Shown here: piece by piece, positions 31,039 to 40,800 of the stretch
Position numbering within the stretch: the first letter of the stretch is position 1
Layout of the letters: every line of letters starts with the position of its first letter
Source of the DNA: Porphyra umbilicalis
Taxonomy: Eukaryota > Rhodophyta > Bangiophyceae > Bangiales > Bangiaceae
DNA length: 44,787 nucleotides
Reading direction: 5' to 3'
Assembly (NCBI GenBank): GCA_002049455.2
Contig: KV919228.1
Span: 1 to 44,787, forward strand
Notes under the pieces: generated by a model
Seen by the model: the letters and a program-made list of their open reading frames with translations, nothing else
Database searches by the model: none
Told to the model about the DNA's origin: nothing
Position numbers and translations under genes: made by a program

Positions 31039-33164
31039 TTATCTGCTGATACAGCCGTCGTTTTCGAGGTCGTACTGCACCAGGTACGCGATGAGCACGT
31101 TGACATTGCGGACAAAAAGCGCATGGTCGCAGGCTGCAATTGAGCTCGCTCTACCAAACCACCACTTTCCATCCCCTAGCAGCTCGCTCGAGAGTACTAG
31201 GAGCTTCTCGAAAGGATAGGGGACATACCGAAGCTCCAAATCACCTTGGTGCATGTATTCAACAGCGCGCCCAAACCATGCCAAACACGTGGGATTGACG
31301 GCCGAAGCTACGTTGGCGCCGAGGTTGAGGCCCATGTGTGGGGCAACTGCGGCTGTCTCGATTTAGTCGCCGACTTCCTGACGCACCAGCGACATCTTCA
31401 CGCCGTTGTTCAGAAAAACTTGGTGTGAACAGTACGCACGCTTCGTTGCCAAGAAATTGCGGATATTTCGCCCGACGACAGCGAGCACGAGTGGGTGCAG
31501 GCACCAGAGCAGCACGTCGAACATGTTGCAGACCTGGTCCGGAGGAGTTACTAACCAGAAATTTGGAGCTCCTTCCCTGAGGAAGGACACAGAAAGCAGA
31601 TTGCTGTCCTCCATATGCAGAGGGAACAGTGACCCAAGTGTTTTCTTATAAAGCATATTGGTTGTCATGCCCACGTTGGTGGATAAGCAGCGAGACATTC
31701 CGACGCGATTGATTGTTCCAGGACTGTCCAGGCGGTCTCTAGGGGACCGAAACGTTCCAGTCGGCGCAGCCTCGGGATCCCAGGCGCTTCTACCGAGCCC
31801 ATCACTTCTGGAAGGAACTATGTCGTTCCGATATGGAATGCTGACCTTGACGAACGGCGCCACAGACAGCCTGACCCGGCTGCCGCTGCGCGCTGAAAAT
31901 CGTTCATCAGTGCGCACAGGAAACACCGACGGGTCGTTCACGCTGAGCAGAAAGCGCTCTTTTCCAAAGTCCGGAAACTGCAAGAGCAACTCGGCGGCAC
32001 TCGCCTTGCAGCTGGCTTCGTAGCAAGTCCTCGACACCTTTCGCTTAGAGCGTCTCCACCAAAGGCTCCAACCGTCCAAACAGACGGGGCTGTGACGACC
32101 CATAAATAGACCGGTTCACATTTTCTAATCCGTTAATGCATCTCGTGGTGGCCTCGCGGGCTCGCCCTTCTTTTGGAGCTTGAACGGCAGCGCCGCTCCA
32201 AACACGCCTGTTTGGAGACGCCCCAAGTCGTTTGGCCAACCCCTGGTTCCCTGTTCGAACCACGAAAGCCAATGGAAATCGTGACCCGTGGCTTGCAGAC
32301 AGTTGCGAGACGATCTGGCAGTCATGGTGATTCTCTGTAGTGCATCTATGAGAATACTGGCGTGCCACAAAAGAGGCCCACCGCCAGAGACGTCGAGACG
32401 AGCCCAAGCTTAGACGTGATCAGTTTAGTTTTCGCTCCGCGTTTGGAGCGCCAGTGACAGCGCCACACGTTGCGCACACGTGGCCGTTGGGTTGGACGGT
32501 TGGCTCCATTGGTGGAGATGCTCTTAGCGCAATCGGAAAGAATGCCCGCAAAGGCATCCTAATCGCCACTGCATTGCTCATGAAAGCCGGATGCATCGGC
32601 GTGGCGTTGATGTTTGCTCGCCGCAGTTGGGAGCTTGGGGAAAGTTTGGTGTCGAACTTGTACCTTTGCGAGTTTTGGGATGCAGCTCAATTGCGGCCAG
32701 GTTGATTGACTGACATGAAATTTCACAGCTCCAAACTCTTCCACTTGCCGAGAGTGCTTACGAATTAAGTACGAAAGGCCGTCGCTCGGCAAGTCTTCCA
32801 CGTGAATGAGGGGAGCCGAGCGAGCCACGCATCGCTGTGCTGGCCCGTCCATGCGCGCCGTCGCGTCAGCGGCCGTCTTCGCGTCATCGGCCACTTCCGC
32901 GGCCGTAGCACCCGCCGCGGCTGTCGCAGCTCTGGCGCTCCGTTCGTTCCGCCCGCCGCGCATCTGCGCGTGCACCATGCGGCGACCACCTCCATCTGGA
33001 TTTGCAGCCGCCGCCTTCGAGGCCGACCGCTGGTGCCGCTTCCGCTTGATTCCAACCCACCTCAGGGAAGTTGCCACCTGCCCCGACACGCTCTTGCTGC
33101 GCGCTGCCCACTGCATGGAGCGACGAAATGGCCTCGGCAGAATGCCGATGTGCGTGTGGCACAC
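31039..33164 (-). pseudogene. JmjN-JmjC histone-demethylase-like gene, split by a MITE
   Basis: On the - strand a frame from 33164 to 32559 has about 110 low-complexity residues, then a JmjN-like segment (PLIHVEDLPSDGLSYLIRK..EEFGAVKFHVSQSTWP, about 32830-32690). After a 476-bp MITE (32523-32048) a second frame carries JmjC: NMLYKKTLGSLFPLHMED (His and Glu of the Fe(II) site, about 31610), LLSVSFLREGAPNFWLV, FLATKRAYCSHQ, and, after an in-frame TAA at 31363-31365, APHMGLNLGANVASAVN (second His, about 31335) with an aromatic tail. Such proteins remove methyl groups from histone lysines using 2-oxoglutarate. At the positions of KDM4 Asn and Lys that bind the cofactor I read Ser and Asn, so activity is doubtful even before the breaks. 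JmjC assignment is fair, JmjN less so. It converges with the tnp2 gene. Confidence 0.6.
32048..32523. mobile_element. PIF/Harbinger-like MITE, copy 1 (476 bp)
   Basis: Terminal inverted repeats of about 31 bp: left GAGCGTCTCCACCAAAGG.., right (reverse complement) GAGCATCTCCACCAATGG.., both running into CCAACCGTCCAA. Flanked by TTA on both sides (32045-32047 and 32524-32526), the target duplication typical of PIF/Harbinger. The interior has no coding capacity and contains CCCATAAATAG, TATA-like. It sits between the JmjN and JmjC parts of the - strand gene and is about 75 bp shorter than copies 2 and 3. Confidence 0.87.
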
Positions 33165-34245
33165 TGTCAGGTGGCCGAGCTGGTGCAGGAGCGCTTACAC
33201 CAATCCGGCCACCTCCCCTGCCCCCTCTTCCGGTGCCTCCCCGACGGCGACGGACATCTTAATCGTGCTGCGGAGCGTTCAAAACAATATCCGTGCTTCT
33301 GTTTTTGTCCGGGCTCGCATGACAGCAAGGAGGGTTGTGTCCAGCCGATGGCCGTCGACCAAGGCGAGCGCCGCGTGCCGGTGGCGTTTGCGTAGGTGCT
33401 GCATACGATGATGAGTCACGTCCACTCGGCCGGGGCGCGCCAACGACATTGTCGTCTCTGTCTTGACGGAGCGTCGCCTGGTTGCTCTGGTTTCATTCCG
33501 CAGCGACGTCCACAGCGGCTTGCAAGCGCCGCACCCGTGGGTCCAGTGTCTTGGACGCGTCAGCCGCGCGACACGAGGCTGCAAAGTACTCTCCCCTGCT
33601 CATAGGAGGCGTGCTGACGGAGCGACTGTCTCGCCACCTGTGCGGGGCTGTCTGACGTGTCCACGCATCATGGCCACACGAGGAGAAAGACCCACCACGG
33701 AGTGGCCCGCCAGCGGCCCACCGCTGTTGTTTTCAGAGTCGGCATTGGCGTCAGCGGCGCGATGCAGCCGCTTACGATACGAACCTCCAATCCCGCGGGA
33801 GGAGCTCTTCCTGCGCGAGCCATCAGAGCCGTGTCCGTGGCCGTCACGGCTGTGACTGCCGGACGCTTCGTCCGATTCAGCATAGTTGGCATTGTGTACG
33901 CGATGTCCCCTGTCGCACACCGTACCTTGCCCCAATCGTGCTGTTCCTGCCCATCGCTGTCGTCGTCGTCACCGCAGTTGTTGCCCGGCCCGTCGAGAGG
34001 CCTGCGGCACATCGCGCAGCCAGGCTTCGCAGCGGTGGCCCGGCGACGTGCACCCCGACCTTGTCCCTGACCGTTGTCGCCGTCACGTACGTGGTCCGCG
34101 AACGAAACGTGCTGTTGGTTGCGGCGTCTGGACGGGCCGCTTCAACCGAGCAGCAAATGCCCCGGCATTGTCGGGATGGACGATGCAGGCCCGTGGCGAT
34201 GAGCAAGGAGAATGCCGCGCGTGTACTCCCGGATACCCCTTCCGG
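33165..34245. other. Unresolved region, possible - strand coding remnants
   Basis: On the - strand a frame from about 34126 to 33668 reads as a Gly/Arg-rich segment, then KPGCAMCRRPLDGPGNNC, then an acidic run (DDDDSDG); the CxxC could be part of a zinc site. Overlapping frames on both strands are similarly long. This may be an upstream exon of the JmjN gene or debris of the same element; the sequence does not decide. Confidence 0.3.
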
Positions 34246-35178
34246 TCAACACACCATCCCATTCCTCCCTTCTTCCTTGCATGAGACAGATTTTGTGCTT
34301 TTCTGAAATGGATCAAAAAAAGAATGCATGGGCCAGCATCGTGGGGCCAGGCACATGCAGATCCATTCCCAAACCCCATCAAAAAGCTCCATGGGGGATA
34401 GAAGTGTCCCAACAACATGCCCCCGCGACTGCAATGACGCCGTTGTCGTGGGCAGCCCGTGTCCAAGGCACGACGCAACCGTAACAATTTCCTGCAGGCG
34501 CCGAACAAACTGACTACGGAGACCCGCGCACCGAGACGCCGGGTCAGCGAGTATTCCGAGGAGAGCTGGCTGCGTTGCTCGCTGCTGCGTACCCGTGCGG
34601 CACTTTCTGGATTCCAGCTTGTGGCTGCTGAGAGCCGCGGAAAATCCCAGCATGACGAGCGCGCACCACTCGTTGCCCTCAAGATTGGGCACGACCAGTG
34701 TCCTCGTGCGTAATCCACCGGCGGCAACAAGCGCCCTGGCAGCGTCGACTGTTCGACCGCTTGTGTCCAGGTCATGCGTAGATAAAGACCGCGAGCAGGG
34801 GCGCCTGCAGCAAAACAAGTCCGACCAAAACGAGCTCAGATCTGCTGTGGCATACTCGGGCGAGGCCCGGTTTGATACCTTGCTCTGCAACCACAGCAGC
34901 AGCGCAATGACAAGCGGCTGCGTCCATCCGGCGAGCTCGGTCCCCAATAATATCCCGACGAGGTCCTCTGCCACAAGAACCGATCGTCCGACTGCGCCCG
35001 GTGGAAGGCTCAATGGTGGGTCCAGGGGAGGAGTGAGACGACAGGTCGGCAGCAATGGTCCGGTACGTACGTTATGAGTGGTTTCAGGACGTCCGACGCC
35101 GGCACTCACCGGGCGCGCAGCACGAACATCAATTCCATCTCGAGCCGACGCGCCTGTGCCACTATTGCATCGACTCAA
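34246..35178 (-). pseudogene. Possible Ulp1 (C48) peptidase-like remnant
   Basis: A 310-codon - strand frame. The segment TLVVPNLEGNEWCALVMLGF..SSHKLES, then ASLQSRGHVVGTLL, has the spacing of an Ulp1/SENP protease (V.IP....NHW.LVVI.....DS and Q.DG.SCG), which cleaves SUMO-type conjugates and is often carried by CACTA and related transposons. However, the residues at the catalytic His, Asp and Cys positions are Glu, Glu and Val, so if homologous it is inactive. The resemblance rests on hydrophobic pattern and a few residues; it could also be an unrelated protein. It lies on the same strand as the JmjN-JmjC remnant. Confidence 0.28.
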
Positions 35179-35957
35179 AGGACCCTAACCGCGGCTTCCG
35201 ACAGACTTGTTGGCAAACATCGACGAAACGGTCAGCAATGAATCTTAGTATCCTTCCACGGGGAACGTTTGTCGCTTCTTGTGCGACTTGTTGTTAGCAT
35301 AGAGATTGTGCAGTGGGCGACCTTTTCTGCTTCAAGGCGAGCCCGTCGAAGGAGCCCTTGACTTTCTCCTGCGCCGCCGAGCAGACTGATCAGGCTCTGT
35401 GGCAGGAAACGTTGCAGCCTCCAACAATGCAGTGGGAGACGCTCAGTCCAAAGTTCGTTCTGCCCAAGGTCTGTGTCCTGACTTGCCGACACCATCAGTC
35501 GTCCCTGGCTTCGGACAGCGAGCAGAAAGAGGCTAAGGCATTGTGTTAAATGCAGGCACGGGTACCTCCTCACGGAACGACACGTCGTTGGCATTCAGCC
35601 GAGTAGTGCATGAAGGTCCCGCTCTCCGTCTGGTCCAGTCCTCTCTGCCAGCGCGCCCATGCACGGTACCGTGTACGCCGCCCTGTCCATTACGATCACC
35701 GATGTGCTGCTCTCGAGTTCCGGAAATTCCATGAAGCTGCCCGTCTCCAGGGCGAGAGGCGTGGGGCTCATCGTCTGGTGCGTGCCACTGCCCTCAGGCT
35801 GCAACAACCGAGCATGCTGGATCGCGTGAAGTTTCTGCATACACATGTGCGCCATGTTGTGGCATGGACTGGGGAAGTGCCCTTGGAAACAGAGATGGTG
35901 GATATATGCCAACTGGCACCGATGGAGGTCCAAAAGATGTTGCGGCTGGTCACACAC
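35179..35957. other. Unresolved region with open frames on both strands
   Basis: A + frame (35610-36011) with protein-like composition (VKFLHTHVRHVVAWTGEVPLE) and a - frame (35957-35595, continuing in phase after TGA to 35232) overlap. Neither shows a domain I recognise. No choice is made. Confidence 0.3.
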
Positions 35958-36602
35958 TTACAGGGTGTCCAAAGGACGGTGGTCGAGCCCCGGGGAGCCC
36001 TGCCCCATTAGCTCCCATCGTTCCATGCGCCGCAAGTATCTGATTGACGTGGTGCATGCGCAGTTGCGTGATTGAGACAAGCTGCCCATTGATGACCACG
36101 CAGTCATGCTCCCCCCAAAAAAATCAGACCCCAGCCCATTCCCAGGCTGCGAAACGTACGCAGAATCAGAACTCACAGGAGCAAGACTTTGTCGAATGCC
36201 TTGTGGGTACGGCTCAAGACGGCGTGCCAGGTCCTGTGGATGAGAACCGAACTCGTTGGGCTGCAGTGGCACAGCAGGTACATGCGGCATATACGACATC
36301 GATGCAAACCTCCCAGGGACAGCACCTGTTGCTTGTGGCATGGCCCCTTCGTATCCGTGAAACACGAACGGCATGTCAGAACTTCTATCCAGAACACGTG
36401 CAGTTGGTCCAATCGTACCACTGCCACGTCCACGCGATATTTGCGCCCGAGGAGCTTGCATGGGTCCAGGAGCAGAGTCAGCAGCACGCTCCGCCGCTGC
36501 CGCAAGCTGGCGTCTATGACGTCGCCCACGCAACGAATTACTTGACACCATGGCCATGACAGCCACAACAGATACAGTCGTTCCACAAGAAAAACCTAGC
36601 AC
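35958..36602 (-). CDS. Hypothetical Gln/Pro/Ser-rich protein, - strand
   Basis: A 214-codon frame with a basic start (RGRRHRRQLAAAAER), then a disordered Pro/Gln/Gly/Met-rich body (VFHGYEGAMPQATGAVPG, SMSYMPHVPAVPLQP). Composition suggests an intrinsically disordered nuclear protein more than random sequence, but the opposite strand is also open, and no domain is present. As part of the - strand series from 36.6 to 30.6 kb it may belong to the same gene or element as the Ulp1-like and JmjC remnants. Confidence 0.3.
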   Translation of the reverse strand: MLGFSCGTTVSVVAVMAMVSSNSLRGRRHRRQLAAAAERAADSAPGPMQAPRAQISRGRGSGTIGPTARVLDRSSDMPFVFHGYEGAMPQATGAVPGRFASMSYMPHVPAVPLQPNEFGSHPQDLARRLEPYPQGIRQSLAPVSSDSAYVSQPGNGLGSDFFGGSMTAWSSMGSLSQSRNCACTTSIRYLRRMERWELMGQGSPGLDHRPLDTL

Positions 36603-36955
36603 TCGGCCGAGAACGATAGTACCATCGACATGCTACATGTGTCGTATTTGGCGTCAAATCTTCTTCGATTTGGAGTGCATCGCGAAAACCTCTCGAGTTG
36701 AGCCAGACGGATCATCGATTCTGGGCGACGCTGAGCGATGACAGCTGCTTAATACCAGTTCACGTTCACATTTGGAACACAAGCTGGCCGATTCACCTGC
36801 TGCTGGGCCCGATTGTCACTCTCGTGGCAGCCTTGTCATAGCTGCGCTACCGAAACGTCCCGCACGCGAACAAGTGAGGGGCACTCTTGCGTGCGTCTCG
36901 CAATTGTCACCCCGTATGTTGCCTCTGCGGGACCGCTGATATCTATCCTTGCTCA
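36603..36955. other. Spacer with nothing recognised
   Basis: Balanced base composition; no repeat, promoter or gene could be supported. The last three bases (TCA, 36953-36955) are the left target duplication of the next MITE. Confidence 0.5.
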
Positions 36956-37507
36956 AAGCGTCTCCACCAATGGCTTCAACCGTCCAAACAGCCAAACGTG
37001 GCACCGTTTGGCCGTTTGGACGGTTGGAGCACTGGTGGTTGGGATCCGCTCCAACAGTAGGGTGTGACGGGGCTGTGACGACCCATAAATAGACGCGTTC
37101 ACATTTTCTAATCCCTTAAGGCATCTCGTGGTAGTCTCGCGGGATCGCCCTTCTTTTGGAGCTTGAACGGCAGCGCCACTCCCAACAGGCCTGTTTAAAG
37201 ACGCCCCGAGTCGTTTGGCCAACCCCTGGTTCCCTGTTCGGACCACGAAAACCAATAGAAAGCGTGACCCGTGGCTTGCAGAAAGTTGCGTGACGATCTG
37301 GCAGTCATGGGGATTGTGTGCAGTCCGTCTGTGAGAATACTGGCGTGCCAAAAAAGAGGCCCACCGCCAGAGACGTCCAGGCGAACCCAAGTTTGAGACG
37401 TGATCGTCTTAGTTTTGGCTCTGCGTTTGGAGAGCCAGTGACAGCGCCACACGTTGCGCACACGTGGCCGTTGGGTTGGACGGTTGGCTCCATTGGTGGA
37501 GATGCTG
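36956..37507. mobile_element. PIF/Harbinger-like MITE, copy 2 (552 bp)
   Basis: Same family as copy 1: left end AAGCGTCTCCACCAATGG, right end (reverse complement) CAGCATCTCCACCAATGG. TCA flanks both sides (36953-36955 and 37508-37510). Compared with copy 1 it has about 75 extra bases just inside the left end, forming a second, inverted copy of the terminal repeat (CGTCCAAACAGCC.. facing ..GGCCGTTTGGACGG, ending GGTGG), so the left end alone folds into a hairpin. Confidence 0.87.
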
Positions 37508-37510
37508 TCA

Positions 37511-37746
37511 TGCTACTCCCTAATCTCGAGGGTCGACCAATGAGAGAGCTCTTCCGCACCACACTTCGTAAGGAGCCCCTCAATATTGCAGTCTTCCCAA
37601 TTTTGGCCGATCCCGACGAGAACAACTGTGCAGAAAAGAACCACGACAGCCATCCGTCCGGCCGGACACGACCTTTCCACCAATCAGGAGTTGTGCGGAC
37701 TGCAGGTTGTTCCTGTCCGGTTCCGCCAGAATAAGGAAGTTTGCAA
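37511..37746. other. Spacer between MITEs
   Basis: No gene or repeat is supported; CCAAT motifs near 37529 and 37679 may be chance. Confidence 0.4.
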
Positions 37747-37748
37747 TA

Positions 37749-37879
37749 CAGTGCGTTCTCGTTATAAGAGACAGCTGATTCGGCTCAATATGAACAAAAA
37801 GTGGCCCACACGGACTGAGATGGAAGACTTGCGACCCATATTCTTTTGTAAACGATTCTCTTTTAACGAGAACGCACTG
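37749..37879. mobile_element. Short TA-flanked MITE (Tc1/mariner/pogo type), 131 bp
   Basis: The left end CAGTGCGTTCTCGTTATAAGAG and the reverse complement of the right end CAGTGCGTTCTCGTTAAAAGAG differ at one base over 22. TA flanks both sides (37747-37748 and 37880-37881). CAGT..CTCGTTA termini with TA duplication fit pogo/Tigger-like MITEs. No coding capacity. A different family from the element at 25622. Confidence 0.87.
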
Positions 37880-37881
37880 TA

Positions 37882-38487
37882 GATGCTCTAGTTATCCCAG
37901 GCTCAGAACAGGCTGTTCAAGTCTCCGGCTCATTGTCGTGAGCGACCTTTCTTTCCTTTTGAGAACAGCTGATAGGTCCTGCTGACCACTTCGGGCCCTT
38001 CACGAGCCAATACCGTGTGACCCAAGGCCCAGTGGCCGATTCGGTTGCTCCAGGGCCCGCCACGCGCGCAGGGACACACAGATTTGACTGTAACCCGTTC
38101 TTCAACTTCTGATTCGCTGGCAATTGGATGCTGAGCATGGCTCGGCCAAAGAATAAATCGCGATGAATAATATACAACCCAGTGTCTCACCACAGCTTGA
38201 CCGTGAACAGGTTCCAAATAACTCAGGATGGATTACGATCGGAATCAAAATCGATAGTCATCGCGCTGTACAGCCCGAGTCCGCAACAGATTCCGATCAT
38301 CACCATCCGCCACCATGCTCCAATCGCCGTGGGTGCCCGCCGCATTCGCATGCAACAAGAACGCGAATTTGATATGGATTGGGAGTGAGTGGAAGGCTGC
38401 GGTCACAGTCGACTGGTGACCTCTCGGCGCAGATCAGCCATGCTGGGGGCCGGTGCCGCTGAACGGCAGCAAGCAGCGGGAATAAAG
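37882..38487. other. Unassigned sequence between the inverted MITEs
   Basis: A 68-codon + frame at 38182-38388 has a plausible but unrecognised composition. Otherwise no feature is supported. Confidence 0.4.
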
Positions 38488-38506
38488 CCCCCCCCCCCCC
38501 CCCCCC
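38488..38506 (+). repeat. Homopolymer run of 19 C
   Basis: An uninterrupted C-run directly after GAATAAAG and five bases before the target duplication of MITE copy 3. Its length is likely to be imprecise in any assembly. Confidence 0.85.
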
Positions 38507-38513
38507 TCCATCA

Positions 38514-39065
38514 GAGCATCTCCACCAATGGAGCCAACCGTCCAACCCAACGGCCACGTGTGCGCAACGTGTGGCGCTGTCACTGGCTCTCCAAACGCAG
38601 AGCCAAAACTAAGACGATCACGTCTCAAACTTGGGTTCGCCTGGACGTCTCTGGCGGTGGGCCTCTTTTTTGGCACGCCAGTATTCTCACAGACGGACTG
38701 CACACAATCCCCATGACTGCCAGATCGTCACGCAACTGTCTGCAAGCCACGGGTCACGATTTCTATTGGTTTTCGTGGTCCGAACAGGGAACCAGGGGTT
38801 GGCCAAACGACTCGGGGCGTCTTTAAACAGGCCTGTTGGGAGTGGCGCTGCCGTTCAAGCTCCAAAAGAAGGGCGATCCCGCGAGACTACCACGAGATGC
38901 CTTAAGGGATTAGAAAATGTGAACGCGTCTATTTATGGGTCGTCACAGCCCCGTCACACCCTACTGTTGGAGCGGATCCCAACCACCAGTGCTCCAACCG
39001 TCCAAACGGCCAAACGGTGCCACGTTTGGCTGTTTGGACGGTTGGAGCCATTGGTGGTGACGCTC
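38514..39065. mobile_element. PIF/Harbinger-like MITE, copy 3 (552 bp, inverted relative to copy 2)
   Basis: Its reverse complement matches copy 2 almost base for base, including the extra hairpin segment, and has the same length. The left flank is TCA (38511-38513), the right TTA (39066-39068): a target duplication with one change. Near-identity indicates that copies 2 and 3 spread or were duplicated recently, later than copy 1. Confidence 0.87.
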
Positions 39066-39068
39066 TTA

Positions 39069-40246
39069 TGGAACCCAAATCGCAGTGTTACCAACTCACA
39101 GGGGGGTTACTGAGGCCATGCCCTAGTCGCTAATCTTGATCCTGACGGCCCATGTGTCGTTGATCAGCCCTGTTGAAAGCACAATCGTGTCGTGCGCTGC
39201 GCCATGCACGCAACAATGCATCGTCCCGGACGATGTCTGTCGACGAATTGGTTACAGAGCAATGTGGAAAATTTCAAATGTCGCTCAATCACAGTCGCCG
39301 GCGTCGCCGATGTCAACTGCACAGCCGTGGCTGGTTGGTCCTCGCACGCGTCGAGCGTGTCGCGGTGTGGCTGCCCTTGTGTGTTTTGGTGCGTCTGCTT
39401 TGTCGTGTGCAGGTCGCGCGCTCACCTACATTTCATCTCTTACTCGTTCACCGTCGCCACGTGAGAGGTCCACGTCACTGGTTGCTGGCGCGCCCGGCCA
39501 CTCGGACCGTGAAGAGACGGCCGCGACGAGCGGCGGTGCCGCGACAACGCAAGGTCTCTCTGCAGAGCCCGCCAGTGCCCAGCCCCTCCCCCCGCCCCCC
39601 AAGACGGCCCGCGCCACCCCACCCGCGGCCGCCTCTAGGCCGACAAACCGGCGGCGGCCGCCTCGCGGTCCTCCTCATCCACCCCAAGCACATCCCAGTC
39701 GTCGCCGTTGGGGGCAAGCCTCGCGGCTTGTCACGCCGCCCGCCGCCCGGGTCGGCCTTTACGCCGCCAACCCCTGGGCCTGCCGCGCCGCCGCCGCCGC
39801 CGCCGCCGCCGAAGCCGCCGCCGCCGCCGCAGCCACAGGTGCAGGGGCCACAGGCGCAGACGCGCGACAAGGCAGCGGCGGCGGCGGCGGGTGCGGGTGC
39901 GTCGGCGGCACCGGCGGCAGCGGTGGCGGCGCCGTCGGCGGCTCCCAGCAACGCAGGGGCGACCGGGGCGGTGGCCGCGGCCGCGGGCGCCCCCCCTCCC
40001 CCCCTCTCCTCCCCCCCAAACGGTTACGACCGGGCGGGGCACCCCCCCCCTCCCCCACCGGCAGCGGCACAAACGTGGCGGCGGATAGCACCAGGCCGGC
40101 GGCGCCCGCGTCGGCAACGAGGCGACACCGGGTGGCCGTCAGGGCGGCCACAGCGTCTGCGGCGCCGACGCCGGCTGTAGCATATCTCTGCTCCCTATTG
40201 GCAATTGGCCACCAGAAGCCCCGTTGACTGACCAAAGCCCATGTAT
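39069..40246. other. Ala/Pro/Gly-rich low-complexity region before the family B LTR
   Basis: Long overlapping frames exist on + (39136-40227 and 39173-40180) and -. The frame with poly-Pro then Ala/Gly runs (39173-40180) has GC-ended codons compatible with a disordered protein, but no domain, promoter or clear start supports it. TGTAT at 40242-40246 is the five bases before the LTR and a candidate target duplication whose partner is outside the window. Confidence 0.35.
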
Positions 40247-40570
40247 TGTGGAGATTGGCCTATGGCACGCTCTTTGTGGAGTTACTTCCGCATTGTTCAT
40301 TTTTTATTGCTTCTTTGCTTGCCTGTCTCATCTGTCTGCCGGCACTTATTATGATCGCTTGTGATCGGACGGTCGATCGACCGGTGCCCTCGTTTGTATT
40401 AAATCACTATGAGTCCGGGATCGCCGTCGTGGGCGCCATCCGGCTCCCCATCAGATGCCCGTCAACAAAAAGTCTTCTTCCTCGCCGCGACGGCGGTAGA
40501 ACTCGCTTTATTGCTTGGCTACGGTCGGTCTCAGTACACTGGTGAGTTGACTAACATTATTAATACCACA
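40247..40570 (+). repeat. 5' LTR of the family B element, 324 bp
   Basis: Delimited by TGTGG at the start and CCACA at the end, a perfect 5-bp inverted repeat, two bases before the primer site. The start is inferred from this symmetry because the second LTR is not in the window. TTGTATTAAATC near 40395 could provide promoter sequence. Confidence 0.68.
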
Positions 40571-40572
40571 TT

Positions 40573-40591
40573 TGGTGGAGCAGCAGGGGAT
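40573..40591 (+). promoter_or_regulatory. tRNA primer-binding site of the family B element
   Basis: TGGTGGAGCAGCAGGGGAT, the same 19 bases as in both family A copies, two bases after the LTR. Confidence 0.75.
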
Positions 40592-40800
40592 ACCCTCGCC
40601 TTCATCGTGCCTCGCGGCACGGTGTCCCCGAGAACTTTCTCGCTGCCTCGTGGCATTGTGACGGTGTCGATACGGTCGCTTGGCGCGCGGGGCGTAAGCC
40701 ATCGACTTGTGGGCGTGGTGCCGGGGGCATCACGGTTGAGATCTCCGACGTTGGCGCGCAGGGTGTAAGCCAAGTCGGAACACTTTGTTCAGGTCCCAGT

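Noticed and set aside
35232..35957. IS630/DDE_3-type transposase suggested by VIVMDRAAYT on the - strand
   Set aside because: Only one motif resembles the family; the upstream Asp and downstream Glu regions and the usual neighbouring motifs are absent, and the opposite strand is equally open.
25825..37000. CACTA-type terminal repeats around the tnp2 gene
   Set aside because: CACTG/CACTA and reverse-complement candidates (for example near 25886, 26829 and 35159) do not pair with each other beyond a few bases.
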